The notes under the pieces were generated by a model. That model was given only the letters and a program-made list of their open reading frames with translations. It did not search any database and had not been told where the DNA came from. Shown here piece by piece: positions 40,647 through 50,506 of a DNA stretch of 64,000 nt. Position 1 is the stretch's first letter. Each line of letters begins with the position of its first letter. The DNA is taken from assembly GCA_964035575.1 (NCBI GenBank), contig OZ037848.1, positions 558,001 through 622,000 of the forward strand, read 5' to 3'. Made by a program: the position numbers and the translations under genes. The DNA comes from Rhynchopus sp. YZ270_cl-10. Taxonomy: Eukaryota > Euglenozoa > Diplonemea > Diplonemida > Diplonemidae.

Positions 40647-40690
40647 CGACAAATACAAAGCCCTCTCGCGACAGTGTACCTATAAAAAAA
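40647..40690 (-). repeat. Stem-loop family C copy
   Basis: GACAAATACAAAGCCC-TCTCGC-GACAGTGTACC. Minus strand: GGUACA-cu-GUC-GCGAGAG-GGC-uu-UGUAUU, with U-G and two G-U wobble pairs, the full family C fold. Confidence 0.65.
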
Positions 40691-41783
40691 TCCTTCCCCC
40701 TGCCCAATCAAGCACCTTCTCGGATCCACTCTCAACATTCGTTCACTAAAAATTTGGTTTTAACTGTCCGTTTGCTTCCCCTACTCTCTAAGGTGTTAAT
40801 TGGGTGATGCTATGATTTGCGCATCTTGTTTATGTGGTGTTCTCTGGAAATACAATATTTACAGAAAGGGGGAGATGTCTTGTCGTACCCTGATTTCAAA
40901 TCTGGGTGAAAATGAAAAAACAATAAAAGATCTCAGGTTAGGTGCAGACACCTCATCGGGATGCAAGCACAGAAGAAATCTTGAATCTATGAAATATGCC
41001 TCACATCTGTGAAGGCATAAGACGCTACTCTCTGGGCAAAAGGTATCCTGCACATAGGGCATAGTGCTGAGTTGGCAGTCGGAATATAAGAGAAAAAAAA
41101 GGAGTTGTTGTGTTTCATATACATTCTTTTCTGACGAAAAGAAGGTACAGAGGGTAAAAATGTACCCTCTCCAAAGGAGAAAAAGAGCAATTCGGACACT
41201 GCAACCATAGGCAGAGAGAGTGCACAGAATCAGAAATAATATTGTACGTTCAGTTTGTTCGTGTGCAAAGCTGGTTTCTCGAAAAAAAGTGAATTGATAA
41301 ACAGTCGGATGCGTGAGAGAAGGAAAAAAAAATATTGGTGAGAACCTAAGCCTTGCAATAATTCAAAAAATGTGATGGTTCACACCATGGTGGAGCAGAA
41401 AAATGGGCCCACCACCTATCACTGACTGGGCTGATATTTTCCACAATTTAAGTGGTCAAAAAAAAATGTCCAATTTTCAACATCGACACTACCACTGCGC
41501 GGGATCGGCTCGGAAATGTCACGTATTTTACCTTCACCAAAATCCACAAATGGAAGCCCCGCCCAAAGAAAAATTTTGTGGATACGGTACAGTTTTCATA
41601 ATAGAGAGTAAAGAAGGTTGCGAACCTTTTCTTTGTACGCATGAATCACCTTTGAAAAGAATGTTGGCATTGTAAACACTTCTGTAGGTGGCAGGCATAT
41701 GCCAGGTTCTCCGTGGAATATCAAACATCGGAGAAGGGCATTTCCTGTGCAGAACAGCAGAGAAGAGAAAGAAAGAAAACTGG

Positions 41784-41820
41784 GAAAGATGAATGTGCCT
41801 CTCGTGCACACACATCTTTT
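41784..41820 (-). repeat. Stem-loop family B copy (cleanest)
   Basis: AAAGATG-aa-TGTGC-CTCTCGT-GCACA-ca-CATCTTT. A 7-bp outer stem, 2x2 internal loop, 5-bp inner stem and the 7-nt family loop, with no mispairs. Confidence 0.75.
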
Positions 41821-41957
41821 GTCGTTATTACACTGGGTTGGACAAAGAAGGAAACGTACCCCAAAAAAAAGTGGATTTTTTAAAGTGCACCTCAACAGAT
41901 GCATACACAACAACAAAAAACGGTGTTCGTAATAGGCGTGAATAACATGAAAGAGAA

Positions 41958-42001
41958 AAGTTTATAAGATGATCCTAAGCCTCTCGTGCTTAGTCACCTT
42001 A
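41958..42001 (-). repeat. Stem-loop family A copy (cleanest)
   Basis: AAGATGA-tc-CTAAGC-CTCTCGT-GCTTAG-TCACCTT. On the minus strand the outer stem AAGGUGA/UCAUCUU is complete with one G-U; the inner 6 bp are perfect around ACGAGAG. Confidence 0.75.
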
Positions 42002-42062
42002 TCATATTCGTTATCGCACAGCATCAGAAGCATGAAAGTGAGAAGAGGAAACGCTGGTCACG

Positions 42063-42095
42063 TGCGTCTAAGCATTGCGTGCTTAGATGTCTTTA
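42063..42095 (-). repeat. Stem-loop family A copy, altered loop
   Basis: TCTAAGC (42067-42073) and GCTTAGA (42081-42087) form a perfect 7-bp stem around ATTGCGT; TTTAGTCAC follows. Confidence 0.55.
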
Positions 42096-42171
42096 GTCAC
42101 ATAATCAAGAGCGGAGCACATCTTCTGGTCGGCACTAATACAAAAAAATTCAAAAAAAAAATAGTGAAAAA

Positions 42172-42275
42172 AAGTTGACTTAAAATACAAAGCCCTCTCG
42201 TGACAATGCACCTTGGTACATGAACGGTGCACCTCAATCATGCAGTCCTACATCCATTTCGATGTACACACATCT
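42172..42275 (-). repeat. Stem-loop family C copy, long form
   Basis: AAAGTTGACTTAAAATACAA then AGCCC-TCTCGT-GACAATGCACCTTGG. Minus stem AAGGUGCA/UGUAUUUU pairs over 8 bp with three G-U wobbles. The repeat continues through TGCAGTCCTACATCCATTTC, shared with 45735-45830. Confidence 0.65.
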
Positions 42276-42287
42276 GGAAAAAAAAGT

Positions 42288-42330
42288 GAAGTTGATAGTG
42301 CAAACGCCTCTGGGACGCAGGCACTGACAA
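42288..42330. repeat. Stem-loop family D copy
   Basis: AGTTGATAGTGCAAACGCCT then CTGGGACGCAGGCACTGA; GCCT/AGGC pair. Confidence 0.45.
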
Positions 42331-42705
42331 AAAAAAGAGAAAATACACACAGTTCCATAAAAACCCCTAAGGTTGAAGGAGGAAAAACGTGAGAATAAAA
42401 CAGAACCATCAACACCACCCCCTCCACCCAGTTAACTAATGCAGATTAATAAAAATGGACTCAAGTCCGGCCCCCTCGTTATGACGAACCTCCTTCCCAA
42501 TCCCACCCCCCCTGAGTGACCCCCCCACCAATTTTTATCAGAACGTAACATAGATACAAGAGTGGATGTTGCAAATGCAATCTTTTTATCCAAATATTTT
42601 TGTTGTGTCAATTTTTTTTTTTTTTTGAAAAATTGACAACGTGAAGACACCACCTTGTGTGAACTCCACGCATTTTTTTTTGTTCAAAAAGCAAGAAAAG
42701 AAAGC

Positions 42706-42745
42706 ATGTAAGATGAATGTGCCTCTCGTGCACGCACATCTCTCC
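42706..42745 (-). repeat. Stem-loop family B copy
   Basis: AAGATG-aa-TGTGC-CTCTCGT-GCACG-ca-CATCT. It differs from the copy at 41784 by one stem base that leaves a wobble. It lies about 110-150 nt downstream of the GT71 stop. Confidence 0.7.
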
Positions 42746-42853
42746 AACAATAATGACCAGCCCAGCACAGCCAGGCCACCCCAAACCCTAAATTCCTTGA
42801 GAGGATACCATAAGAGGATTGCACCCTTTCAAAAAATCCCATACCCCAAGCCC

Positions 42854-45130
42854 TTACTCCTTCTTCTCCATTTCCATGGGCTTTTGCATGTCTAGTTCAC
42901 TTTCTTTTTCTTTTTCCTTTTCTTTTTCTTTTTCTTTCTCTTTCTTCTCTGTCTCCTTATCCTTTTCCTTCTCTTTGCTTTCCTTCGGTGTGGGACGATC
43001 TGGTGCAGTGGTCAACAGCTTCAACCCACAACTATCAGCAAACTCTGAAGTAAATTCCTCTGCGTAGCACTCCTGCATCACCTTCAGGTACTCCTGCAGA
43101 AACCCATCTCTGATGTGCGCCGGGTGGGCCGGAAAGCTCTCCTGCTTATGCCACTTCAGGCAATACGTCTCCAGCTTCACACCGAGCACCCATTTCACCT
43201 GCGTCTTCAACTGCCCATCATAAAAGCTGTCTGTCGCCTTTCTCTTATTCCTATACACCTGCGCCGTAAAATCTATGTCCTCAAAGTTCGTAAACCGACC
43301 GTTATACCAATCAGAGTATTTAAACTTATGTCCATTAAAATGAACCACCGCGATCTTCCCATCTGCGTCGGGCTGACCTAGCGACGACCCGCAGCCTCTA
43401 TCCACCTCTCCGATGAAGGCAACAGGCCCCATCATTCGGTGTTCGAATTTATGCACCAACCATGCCACCTGGAAGGTATCCTTATCACCAGTACCAATTG
43501 CCTCAAAGCCGTTTTTGTGTTTTTCTCTGAACCCCCCTTGGTAGATTGCAGGGTAGTACGTCTTGTGGTGATAGTTCAGGAACCCTGCGGTGCAGAGCCC
43601 GTGCCAGCCTTCTCCGTTGTTGGCGCCCTTCGAAACGATGTAGACACCAGAGTCCTGGGAAGGGTAGTATTCCTTCTTGCCGCCAGGCCAGTCGAAGGAG
43701 CTCCAAATAGTGGCATCCTTCCATAAGGACCAAATGTCACGGAAGAACACAGCAGACCTCCCTTCTAACAGAGTCAGCAGAGAGATCGGGTCGATGTTGG
43801 GGATCGCGTCGTCGTCAATGAAGATGACTGTCTCGAAGCTGCACATTATGGCGACGTGAGCTTTTAATGCCATGAAGGCTTGTTTATCGGATAAAACAGG
43901 TTTGCCCTCTTTGGTAAGCCATCTGTCCTGCCAGCGAAGCCTTTTGACTCCAAGGGTTTCCGGGATTCTGTAGTGGGTGATGCCGTGCGATGCAGAGGTG
44001 CGCAGCATCATCGTGGTGGGTGGTGGCTCCGAGCCTTCGTGCCAGATCTGCATGGGGAGGGCTGTCTTGGTGTAGCGTTTGATGAAGATCATGTTCGCGA
44101 CGGCAGTGGCCAGACGTTCGCCACCAGAGAGAGTGACCAGCCCGACACCAGTGAAATAGGGGGACGCAAGCTTCCAGTTGGGCCCGCGGTAGTCGCGCAC
44201 CTCAAAGAATTTGTTGCTCTTCCCGTCAACCTTTTCGATCTGCAGCTCTTCCAGGTTCTTCTTTTGTTTGTCCCATCCTTGGTAAACCGCTTCAAAGAGA
44301 TCCATTTGTGGGTCGTACACTGTGTTCCAGTGTTTTGCTTGCATTTGGTTTTTGGGTGACGTCAATTCGAAGTATACTGCGCACACATGCTTGCACAGTG
44401 CGGTGCGGGCGTGCTCTGGGCACGGTAGCACGATGTTCCCGGGGCATTCACACTGCTTGCTGAGGTCCGTTCTCGATGCTCCAGGGGGCGCGCATTCGAT
44501 TGGAGTAGTTGTTGCGTTCGAAATCGCTGCCGACACCTTTTGGCTCGGCGGAAGGTCAGGACGGAGGCAGTACCCACCACATTGCGCTACAGTCTCTGCA
44601 GCACCCCCAACGGAGACGGCGGTAGCGCAATACCGCGAACCATCGTTTTTATCAAGAAAGTCGCAGCTGGTGTAGACCTTCCGTTTGTAAAGAAAGGGGA
44701 AGATGCAGGGCGTATCATCCATTGTGGTGAAACAGTCCGGAACGTCTGACCCCTTCGATGCGGCGGAGCCTGGTGTTAAGGAGCCTAATGGGAGGGCAGG
44801 GGGGAGGGTGTGGACGCGGGTTGTGCTTCCGGATTGTTTTGCGGAGATGTTGTCGGTTGATCCTTTGAGTCGTGCAACTGCGTTGGTAAGGTCGCGTACC
44901 TCCTCAAGAAGACTTTCTTCTGTTTGGTGACGACGCCGGACTGCCGATTTAATCGTTGAAATGGAGTTCATGACGTCGCTCATCCTCCGCTCCAAAAGAC
45001 GGTCCTGCGGGTCTATCGGCTCCGCCTTCTTACTGAGATGCGCTCCTATACAAAAAAGAAACACAAGAAACACACACGGCAATGCCAACAGATACCGCAT
45101 CGGCACTGCAGGACTACTCCGACGCATCAT
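42854..45130 (-). CDS. GT71-like mannosyltransferase with fibronectin type II domain
   Basis: 758 residues from the ATG at 45130. Type II membrane layout: short cytosolic tail, TM helix 12-31 (RYLLALPCVFLVFLFCIGAH), then a coiled-coil stem 40-95. Residues 139-188 match a fibronectin type II module (C-I-F-P-F-L-Y, Y-x-x-C, G-S-R-Y-C-A-T, C-G-G-Y-C), with Tyr for the usual Trp. Residues 240-690 match the MNN1/MNT (GT71) fold: ETVIFIDDDAIPNIDP with D439-D441 as the nucleotide-sugar/metal motif, SQDSGVYIVSK and GTGDKDTFQVAWL. The C-terminal tail is a Lys/Glu run coded by a hexamer-type microsatellite. Expected role: Golgi alpha-mannosyl (or related) transfer onto glycoproteins. Confidence 0.88.
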   Translation of the reverse strand: MMRRSSPAVPMRYLLALPCVFLVFLFCIGAHLSKKAEPIDPQDRLLERRMSDVMNSISTIKSAVRRRHQTEESLLEEVRDLTNAVARLKGSTDNISAKQSGSTTRVHTLPPALPLGSLTPGSAASKGSDVPDCFTTMDDTPCIFPFLYKRKVYTSCDFLDKNDGSRYCATAVSVGGAAETVAQCGGYCLRPDLPPSQKVSAAISNATTTPIECAPPGASRTDLSKQCECPGNIVLPCPEHARTALCKHVCAVYFELTSPKNQMQAKHWNTVYDPQMDLFEAVYQGWDKQKKNLEELQIEKVDGKSNKFFEVRDYRGPNWKLASPYFTGVGLVTLSGGERLATAVANMIFIKRYTKTALPMQIWHEGSEPPPTTMMLRTSASHGITHYRIPETLGVKRLRWQDRWLTKEGKPVLSDKQAFMALKAHVAIMCSFETVIFIDDDAIPNIDPISLLTLLEGRSAVFFRDIWSLWKDATIWSSFDWPGGKKEYYPSQDSGVYIVSKGANNGEGWHGLCTAGFLNYHHKTYYPAIYQGGFREKHKNGFEAIGTGDKDTFQVAWLVHKFEHRMMGPVAFIGEVDRGCGSSLGQPDADGKIAVVHFNGHKFKYSDWYNGRFTNFEDIDFTAQVYRNKRKATDSFYDGQLKTQVKWVLGVKLETYCLKWHKQESFPAHPAHIRDGFLQEYLKVMQECYAEEFTSEFADSCGLKLLTTAPDRPTPKESKEKEKDKETEKKEKEKEKEKEKEKESELDMQKPMEMEKKE

Positions 45131-45724
45131 TTTAAAAACGAAATCTCTTTTTAGAAATTTGCAAGCCTAAGGGTCGCAGGCTCTTACAAGAAAAGAGAGG
45201 GGGAAGGGGAGGGGAGGGAGGGAAGGGGGACAGCTATGGTCCTATTACAACGGGGGGGGGGGTGGAGGACAGAACACAATATGTGTATGTGGAGGGTGAT
45301 TCCGTGTTGGATTCTGAGTGAGGGTGGTGGAAAGGGGGGTGTCAAAACGTATAAGCCGCACTGAAAAGGGGGGTATGTGTTATAATCCTTGGGCAGTAGG
45401 TAGATGGCCAACCATCAGATCAGGAGTGAAATGCAGACGCGGGAGAAGGTAAAAACAGTTGTGGAACAATAATTTTTTTTTAAAAAAAGCCCAGTTTTTT
45501 GTTTTGTTTTGTGTTGTTGTAAAAGGCAAAAAACGTTTTTTTTTTTTTTTCCCCTTATATTCTCGCAAACCTTAAGAATCGATCTGCCTCAGAATAATAA
45601 TTCCTGTTCAGAAAGGAACTCTTGTATGTGCAATGTTACCTTACTAATACCACTCGCGCCTCTAAAAAAGCTTGAAAAATAACCAAACCTCGTGGACCGG
45701 GGAAATATTGTAAGTTGCACAAAA

Positions 45725-45835
45725 CAAAGTGTTGAAATACAAAGCCCTCTCGTGAACAGTGTACCTTAGTACATGACCGGCTGTACCAAAAGGTGGACAC
45801 CCCAACCATGCAGTCCTACATCCATTTCGTGGTTT
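45725..45835 (-). repeat. Stem-loop family C copy, long form
   Basis: GTGTTGAAATACAAAGCCC-TCTCGT-GAACAGTGTACCTTAG, continuing to TGCAGTCCTACATCCATTTC as at 42172-42275. One extra base interrupts the inner GUC/GGC stem. Confidence 0.55.
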
Positions 45836-45857
45836 ACATCTGAAATAAAACAGAAAA

Positions 45858-45898
45858 GTTGGTCAGATGAACCTAAGCCTCTTATGCTTAGCCACTTA
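45858..45898 (-). repeat. Stem-loop family A copy
   Basis: GTTGGTCAGATGAACCTAAGC-CTCTTAT-GCTTAGCCACTT. Perfect CTAAGC/GCTTAG stem; minus loop AUAAGAG. Confidence 0.65.
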
Positions 45899-45931
45899 AG
45901 ACGGGCATTTGAGCAACTAACGGGAAAAAAT

Positions 45932-45973
45932 GATTCGCAATGAACCAAAAGCCTCTCGTGTTTAGCCACCTTA
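45932..45973 (-). repeat. Stem-loop family A copy
   Basis: GCAATGAACCAAAAGC-CTCTCGT-GTTTAGCCACCTT. Loop intact (ACGAGAG); here one stem pair is a wobble on the plus, not the minus, strand, a counter-example to the usual asymmetry. Confidence 0.55.
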
Positions 45974-46622
45974 ATAGAATAAAGTGTGAAACACAAGTGA
46001 CAAAACGGGGGAGTTGTTAAAAAGGGGGTTCGAATAAATGAATTTATCAAAGACACTAAACCCACAAAAAGAAGTGTGCCAATGTGTGTGTGTGGGGGGG
46101 TTGGGGGTTGGAGTGAGCGGGGGTATCCCCTACGTTGTAGGTTTTCACGTTAAAAAAAAATGCAGAAACGCAAATAGTCTGTCACCGAAAAAGAAAAAGG
46201 AAACAAAAAAAAAAGCTTGAAAAAAATGACCAAACCTCATGAGCGCGAAATAAATCGAACCTACCCCCACGAAGTTGGCGGGATGTGTGTGAACTACGAG
46301 TCTTGCCACACACAGACACATGCACAAAAAAGGATTGAGCAACGCAGAACGTCCCCTACCCCTCTCGGGACGCAGCACTGCCCACAAAAAGAGAGCTATC
46401 TGATGACACACAAAAAATATAAAATATCACAACGGGGCACATTCCGCAAAAAGCACCCCGAAAACACGTTCACACACACACACACACACACCACTGGGGC
46501 CATAATTCTGCGAGAATTACCCCTATTAGTTATCAAACACACACACACACCACCGATCTAAATGGTAACACGACCCCGCCTTGCTGCCTCTCAAAACGAA
46601 AAAAAGCAACACCGCCTCACTT

Positions 46623-48248
46623 TTAGCGCAAAGGCTTTCCCTCGATCACACCGTTTACAGCGAAGTAATCGTGGATCGAGAGGTTCCCTGCAGCCCAGGA
46701 GTCGGGCTTCCTGGGGTAGGGGTAGGACGGGAACCAGCGGCTGTCTGTGTAGGGTGGGGTGACGTCCGAGGTGACGACCATCCAATAGGTGAGGTGGTCC
46801 ACGAGCTCGCTCCTGAGGGTGGCGGCGGAGGCGGTGTGGTAGAGGTTCTGTGTCTCGCGCGGATCGGCCACGAGGTCGTACAGCTCTGACACACCGGTGG
46901 GACGGTACACCAGCTTTGCTGTAGAGTTGCGCACCATGACTGCCTTTGGAGATCCATTTGGCATCGCCTCCTCCTGCCCGCGAGGACAGTACAACCCCTT
47001 CGGACACTGCCCCAAGCACTCATTCGCCTCGATCATCTGTTCGTTCTCAAAGTAAAACCCACCTTCGCTGTACACAAACCGTGCCTCATCCCCATCCGTC
47101 CCGTTCATCGCGACATCCTTAAAGGATACCCCAAAACGCACAAAATCATCCCCACCCTTGATTTCTGCGAGGTCCAACATCGTTTCCAAGATGTCTGCGG
47201 TCTGTACCGGCGCCTTGCTGACATGCCCTTTGACACCACCGGGGATGCGTGCCATCAGTGGTACTCTGGTCAAGATGTCTGCCAAAGACCCAGGCCATTT
47301 CTCCACCAAGCCGTAGTCCCCCGCAAAGTCACCATGGTCCGAGGAAAAGAACACTGCTGTGTTGTCCGTCAGACCTGCCTCCTCAATCCCCGCCAACAGC
47401 TCCCCAAAAATCCAGTCTGTGTACGAAATCATGCCCAGGTAGACTGACTGAATCTTATAAAAGGTGTCCTCCGACAGCGTTGTGAGGTTGCGGTGGTGCG
47501 GGATGCCATCTGCGTCACTCATGTACACCGGCATGTTCTCTATGTCACGCGCTCTCAAGGTTACATGCTGTTTGACGAGGTCAACGGGGAAACGGTTGTG
47601 GTATTCAACAGGTGCGCCATACGGCGGGTGTGCACCCCTGCTAGGCAGGTAGAGGAGGAAGGGCTGTGGCGGGGAGTCCTTCATCCAATTGACAGCGTCT
47701 ACCACGGCTTTGTAATCAAGCGAGACAGAGGTGTCGTTGCCGGCATCGGCAGACCCGGTGTTGAGGAAGGAGAAGTACCCCGCCTCGCCGTACGTGTACG
47801 CATTGCCCCCTGAGGGAAACCCAATAGAGGGCCCCCACTCTGTGACGGAGAGGTTCATGGCGTTCCCAGAGAAGGCGTCGTTCTTGCCGTACATCCTGAT
47901 GTAGTATCCGTTCTCCTTCAGCGTGCGGAAGTAGTTCGGTTCGTAATCCTGAATCAAATGTGTCTGCGTTCTGTGTCCACCGAGGTGCATATACCTTCCA
48001 GTGAGCATAGTGCATCGGGAAGGGCTGCACTGAGTGTGCATGACGTGTGCTTGCTCAAAGCGTACTCCCTCTGCAGCGAATTTGTCAGTATGGGGTGTAA
48101 CACCAGGCACACCAAGACCATAGGAGTTGAAGCTCTCCGCGCGAAGGGTGTCAGGGAAGGAGAACACAAAGTTCATTGGCTTAGCCGAGCAGGCATGGTG
48201 TGTGAGAAGTTGGTGCGAGACCAACAGAGCCGCAATGCGGGTAAACAT
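46623..48248 (-). CDS. Secreted type I sulfatase
   Basis: 541 residues from the ATG at 48248 with a signal peptide (MFTRIAALLVSHQLLTHHAC). The sulfatase signature is complete: C74-S-P-S-R78 in QCSPSRCTMLTGRYMH, where Cys is converted to formylglycine; the FSFPDTLRAES metal-site strand near 30; and the SSDHGD metal pair (D304, H305). Length and order fit choline-sulfatase/arylsulfatase-type enzymes. A short Cys pair insert (ECLGQCPKGLYCPRG near 415) is unusual. It should hydrolyse sulfate esters, plausibly on sulfated polysaccharides together with the nearby glycosidases. Needs a formylglycine-generating enzyme encoded elsewhere. Confidence 0.93.
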   Translation of the reverse strand: MFTRIAALLVSHQLLTHHACSAKPMNFVFSFPDTLRAESFNSYGLGVPGVTPHTDKFAAEGVRFEQAHVMHTQCSPSRCTMLTGRYMHLGGHRTQTHLIQDYEPNYFRTLKENGYYIRMYGKNDAFSGNAMNLSVTEWGPSIGFPSGGNAYTYGEAGYFSFLNTGSADAGNDTSVSLDYKAVVDAVNWMKDSPPQPFLLYLPSRGAHPPYGAPVEYHNRFPVDLVKQHVTLRARDIENMPVYMSDADGIPHHRNLTTLSEDTFYKIQSVYLGMISYTDWIFGELLAGIEEAGLTDNTAVFFSSDHGDFAGDYGLVEKWPGSLADILTRVPLMARIPGGVKGHVSKAPVQTADILETMLDLAEIKGGDDFVRFGVSFKDVAMNGTDGDEARFVYSEGGFYFENEQMIEANECLGQCPKGLYCPRGQEEAMPNGSPKAVMVRNSTAKLVYRPTGVSELYDLVADPRETQNLYHTASAATLRSELVDHLTYWMVVTSDVTPPYTDSRWFPSYPYPRKPDSWAAGNLSIHDYFAVNGVIEGKPLR

Positions 48249-48547
48249 GATGTCTTCGTTGGGAAAACCAGATATCTTTTTTGTGTAACTTATTCTGGGT
48301 TTGAATAATAAGCGAAGCGAATCAAAAAGCTGGAGTCACAAAAGTGAGCCATAGAAATGCAAATACAACTGCAAAGGGGGGGAGATAAATGGTAAAAGTT
48401 TTCCTTTTCTTTAAAACAGAGCTCGAAGCTCGAATACTGTAGAAAAATTCGTATAGAAATTGGGCCAAGTAGTTGGCCTCCCCTGCCCCCGCCCCCCATC
48501 CCCGAACCCACCCCAGCACCTGTCCCAACCTGAGAGAGACGTGGTGC

Positions 48548-49929
48548 CTAGAGTTTTGTCCCGCGTGGGCGGAACGATGCAGCAGCGATGCGGGCCTTCT
48601 CCTGTTCCTTCTCCTCTTCGCGTGAGGTGCTTTCGACTTCGAGCTGTGTGTGGTGTGCGTGAGTTGAGGTGCTTTGTGCCATATGCCCATAGAGACTTAG
48701 AGGAAAATAATATCAATACCAGTCCTCTCGTATCTCCACCTTAGAAGATGACGCAAACAGTACAACAATAACCCCAAGAGTAAAGTTAAGAGAGAACCCC
48801 AGACAAAGTTATAGAGATAGGGGGAAAAGAATAAACGTTGGTAAGACGAGTTCAACCTTAAACCTCATAGTGCACAATAACCCTGATGCAATGGTGTGGT
48901 TAACGGCATTTTATGATCTGCCCTCTTCATTTGGTCAACGTGGTGGGGGTGGTGGTGGGGGAGAGGGGAGTGGGGGGGAAACGAACATACCTCCTCAGAG
49001 ACGTTGTCCTCTGCCTTCTTCGCAGCCTTCTTTCTTTCCCACGGTTTGAGGGAGGCCTGGTTTTCAATTTCATCCTTCTTCTGTTGGCTGGTCTGCACCT
49101 TGCGCATGAAGGTCTCCTCTTGGCGTGCACGGCGGAGCTGCTGCATCTTCGTCGCCATCTCAAAGGTGTGGCGCTTCTTGCGCTCTGTGTCTTTGAAGAG
49201 CTTTATCCGCTTTTCCATTCCTTTCATGTTTTTATTGACGTCCTCCCACACCTCACGGTCCAGGAGCAGGTCGTTGTCGATATCGGGCATACGGTCTGCT
49301 TCGTCCTGCTCCCATGGATCGGTTTGCTTCTGTGGATGCACATCCGGGAACTCAGGGAACTCTATGTTCTCCAGAAACGCTTGTCTCCGGTACACCTCCA
49401 TCTCCTCCTGCGGGATGGGTGCCGGTCCACGAACCGGTTGATGCGGTGTGTAAGGGTTCCACATAAGGTCACGCTCGGTCGATTCATATGCCGTTGCGGC
49501 AATGGTCTTGAGTGCGTCCTTAGAAAGGTGGTTGATGATGTAATCGGGGTATCCTTGTGTTGCGTTGTGCTCTTCGGGCCATTGTGCTTTACGCAGATCA
49601 GAAGGGAAATCCCATTTCTTGAAAAACGCTTTGTTCCGGTTGGCATCGTGCACAGCCTCCTGGGGTCCGCCGGAAAAGTATGGCTTTACTAAGCGCTCTT
49701 CTCCAAAGAATTTGCGGTATTCAAGACCCCGTCCTTCAATGGCTCGCGGCATGTGGTAAGACTTTCTGTTTGCGAATCTCCACGGTGCACCGTGATGCAT
49801 ATCATCTGGGTTCTGATGAGGCATCCGTACCTGCGTCTTCATGTTGAAGTTCCCAAACGACGATAACTGATCAGACACCTGCAGACCCACATTTTGAGAC
49901 CCATACGCAAGCGTCCGGGTAGGGAACAT
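48548..49929 (-). CDS. Unrecognised coiled-coil protein with introns
   Basis: Exon 1 (49929-48991, 313 codons, ATG at 49929) is sure: an N-terminal 150 residues rich in His, Pro and aromatic residues (PWRFANRKSYHMPRAIEGRG) and a C-terminal charged coiled coil (LRRARQEETFMRKVQTSQQK). It ends at GAG|GTATGTTCG, a consensus donor. Reading on gives a Pro/His-rich tail that looks non-coding. Best continuation: acceptor CTTCTAAG, a 20-nt exon at 48739-48720 (VEIRED), a 24-nt intron GTATTG...CTCTAAG, and a last exon 48695-48548 (ending ARIAAASFRPRGTKL). If the tiny intron is not spliced the protein ends VEIREDWY. No family recognised; size and basic helices would suit a mitochondrial or cytoskeletal part. 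Confidence 0.65.
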
Positions 49930-50506
49930 TGTAAACGCAACCCTCTAGCTCTATTTTTGTCAATTTACGCGGGGAAAAAATGACAAACTCTTTGATTCTG
50001 TGAGGGGGTATTGGGTATTGGGGGTGTGAGGAGGTTATTTGAGTGGTCGACAGAAATGTGTAGTGGTGAAACTCCTCACGTCTGCGGAGGACGCTCTTAA
50101 CAGAAAGGGTTCTCCCACCACGCAAAGTTCCCATTTGAGGCCAACACTTCTGAAACATCTTACTGCACTGTCACACTGTAAAGGATAACCCCAAGCGGCA
50201 GACAAGGAAAACAATGATGTTTGCTTCTGTTATTTTTAACACCTTTAAGTTTCTGGTATAACAGAGAAACTATCCCACACTCTGGAAAGAGTGCACCCGC
50301 ACCACTACACTCACTCACTCCCACACATAAAAAAAAGTTGGTAAGATACCCTAACATAAGCACCACAATAGCATATACGAGGGAACACAACTCTCTCTGC
50401 CGTCAAATGCGGTTTTTGAGTTATTGCGGCCCTCACCCAACTGCCTTCGCCTTTTACAGACACACAAAAAACTACTTCCCTCCCCCTTCCCCCTCCCACA
50501 TCCCCT
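49930..50506. other. Gene-free spacer
   Basis: Contains a degenerate family A copy at 50335-50375 (AGTTGGTAAGATACCCTAAC then ATAAGCACC) about 130-170 nt from... the 50507 stop side. Otherwise nothing recognised. Confidence 0.4.

Larger units (their letters stand above)
40332..42853. other. Spacer rich in stem-loop copies
   Basis: About 2.5 kb without a gene, with copies of families A, B, C and D at 40647, 41786, 41958, 42063, 42172, 42288 and 42706 (listed). A further degenerate family A copy sits at 41338-41375. It has the highest local density of the family in the window. Confidence 0.5.
45131..46622. other. Spacer with three stem-loop copies
   Basis: Copies at 45725, 45858 and 45932 (listed). 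CA dinucleotide runs at about 46472-46492 and 46540-46552, and G runs at 45251-45262. No credible gene. Confidence 0.45.

Noticed and set aside
48865-48990. Pro/His-rich C terminus of the coiled-coil protein by reading through
   Set aside because: It starts at a consensus donor GTATGT and is coded by a C-rich tract typical of an intron; kept only as an alternative.
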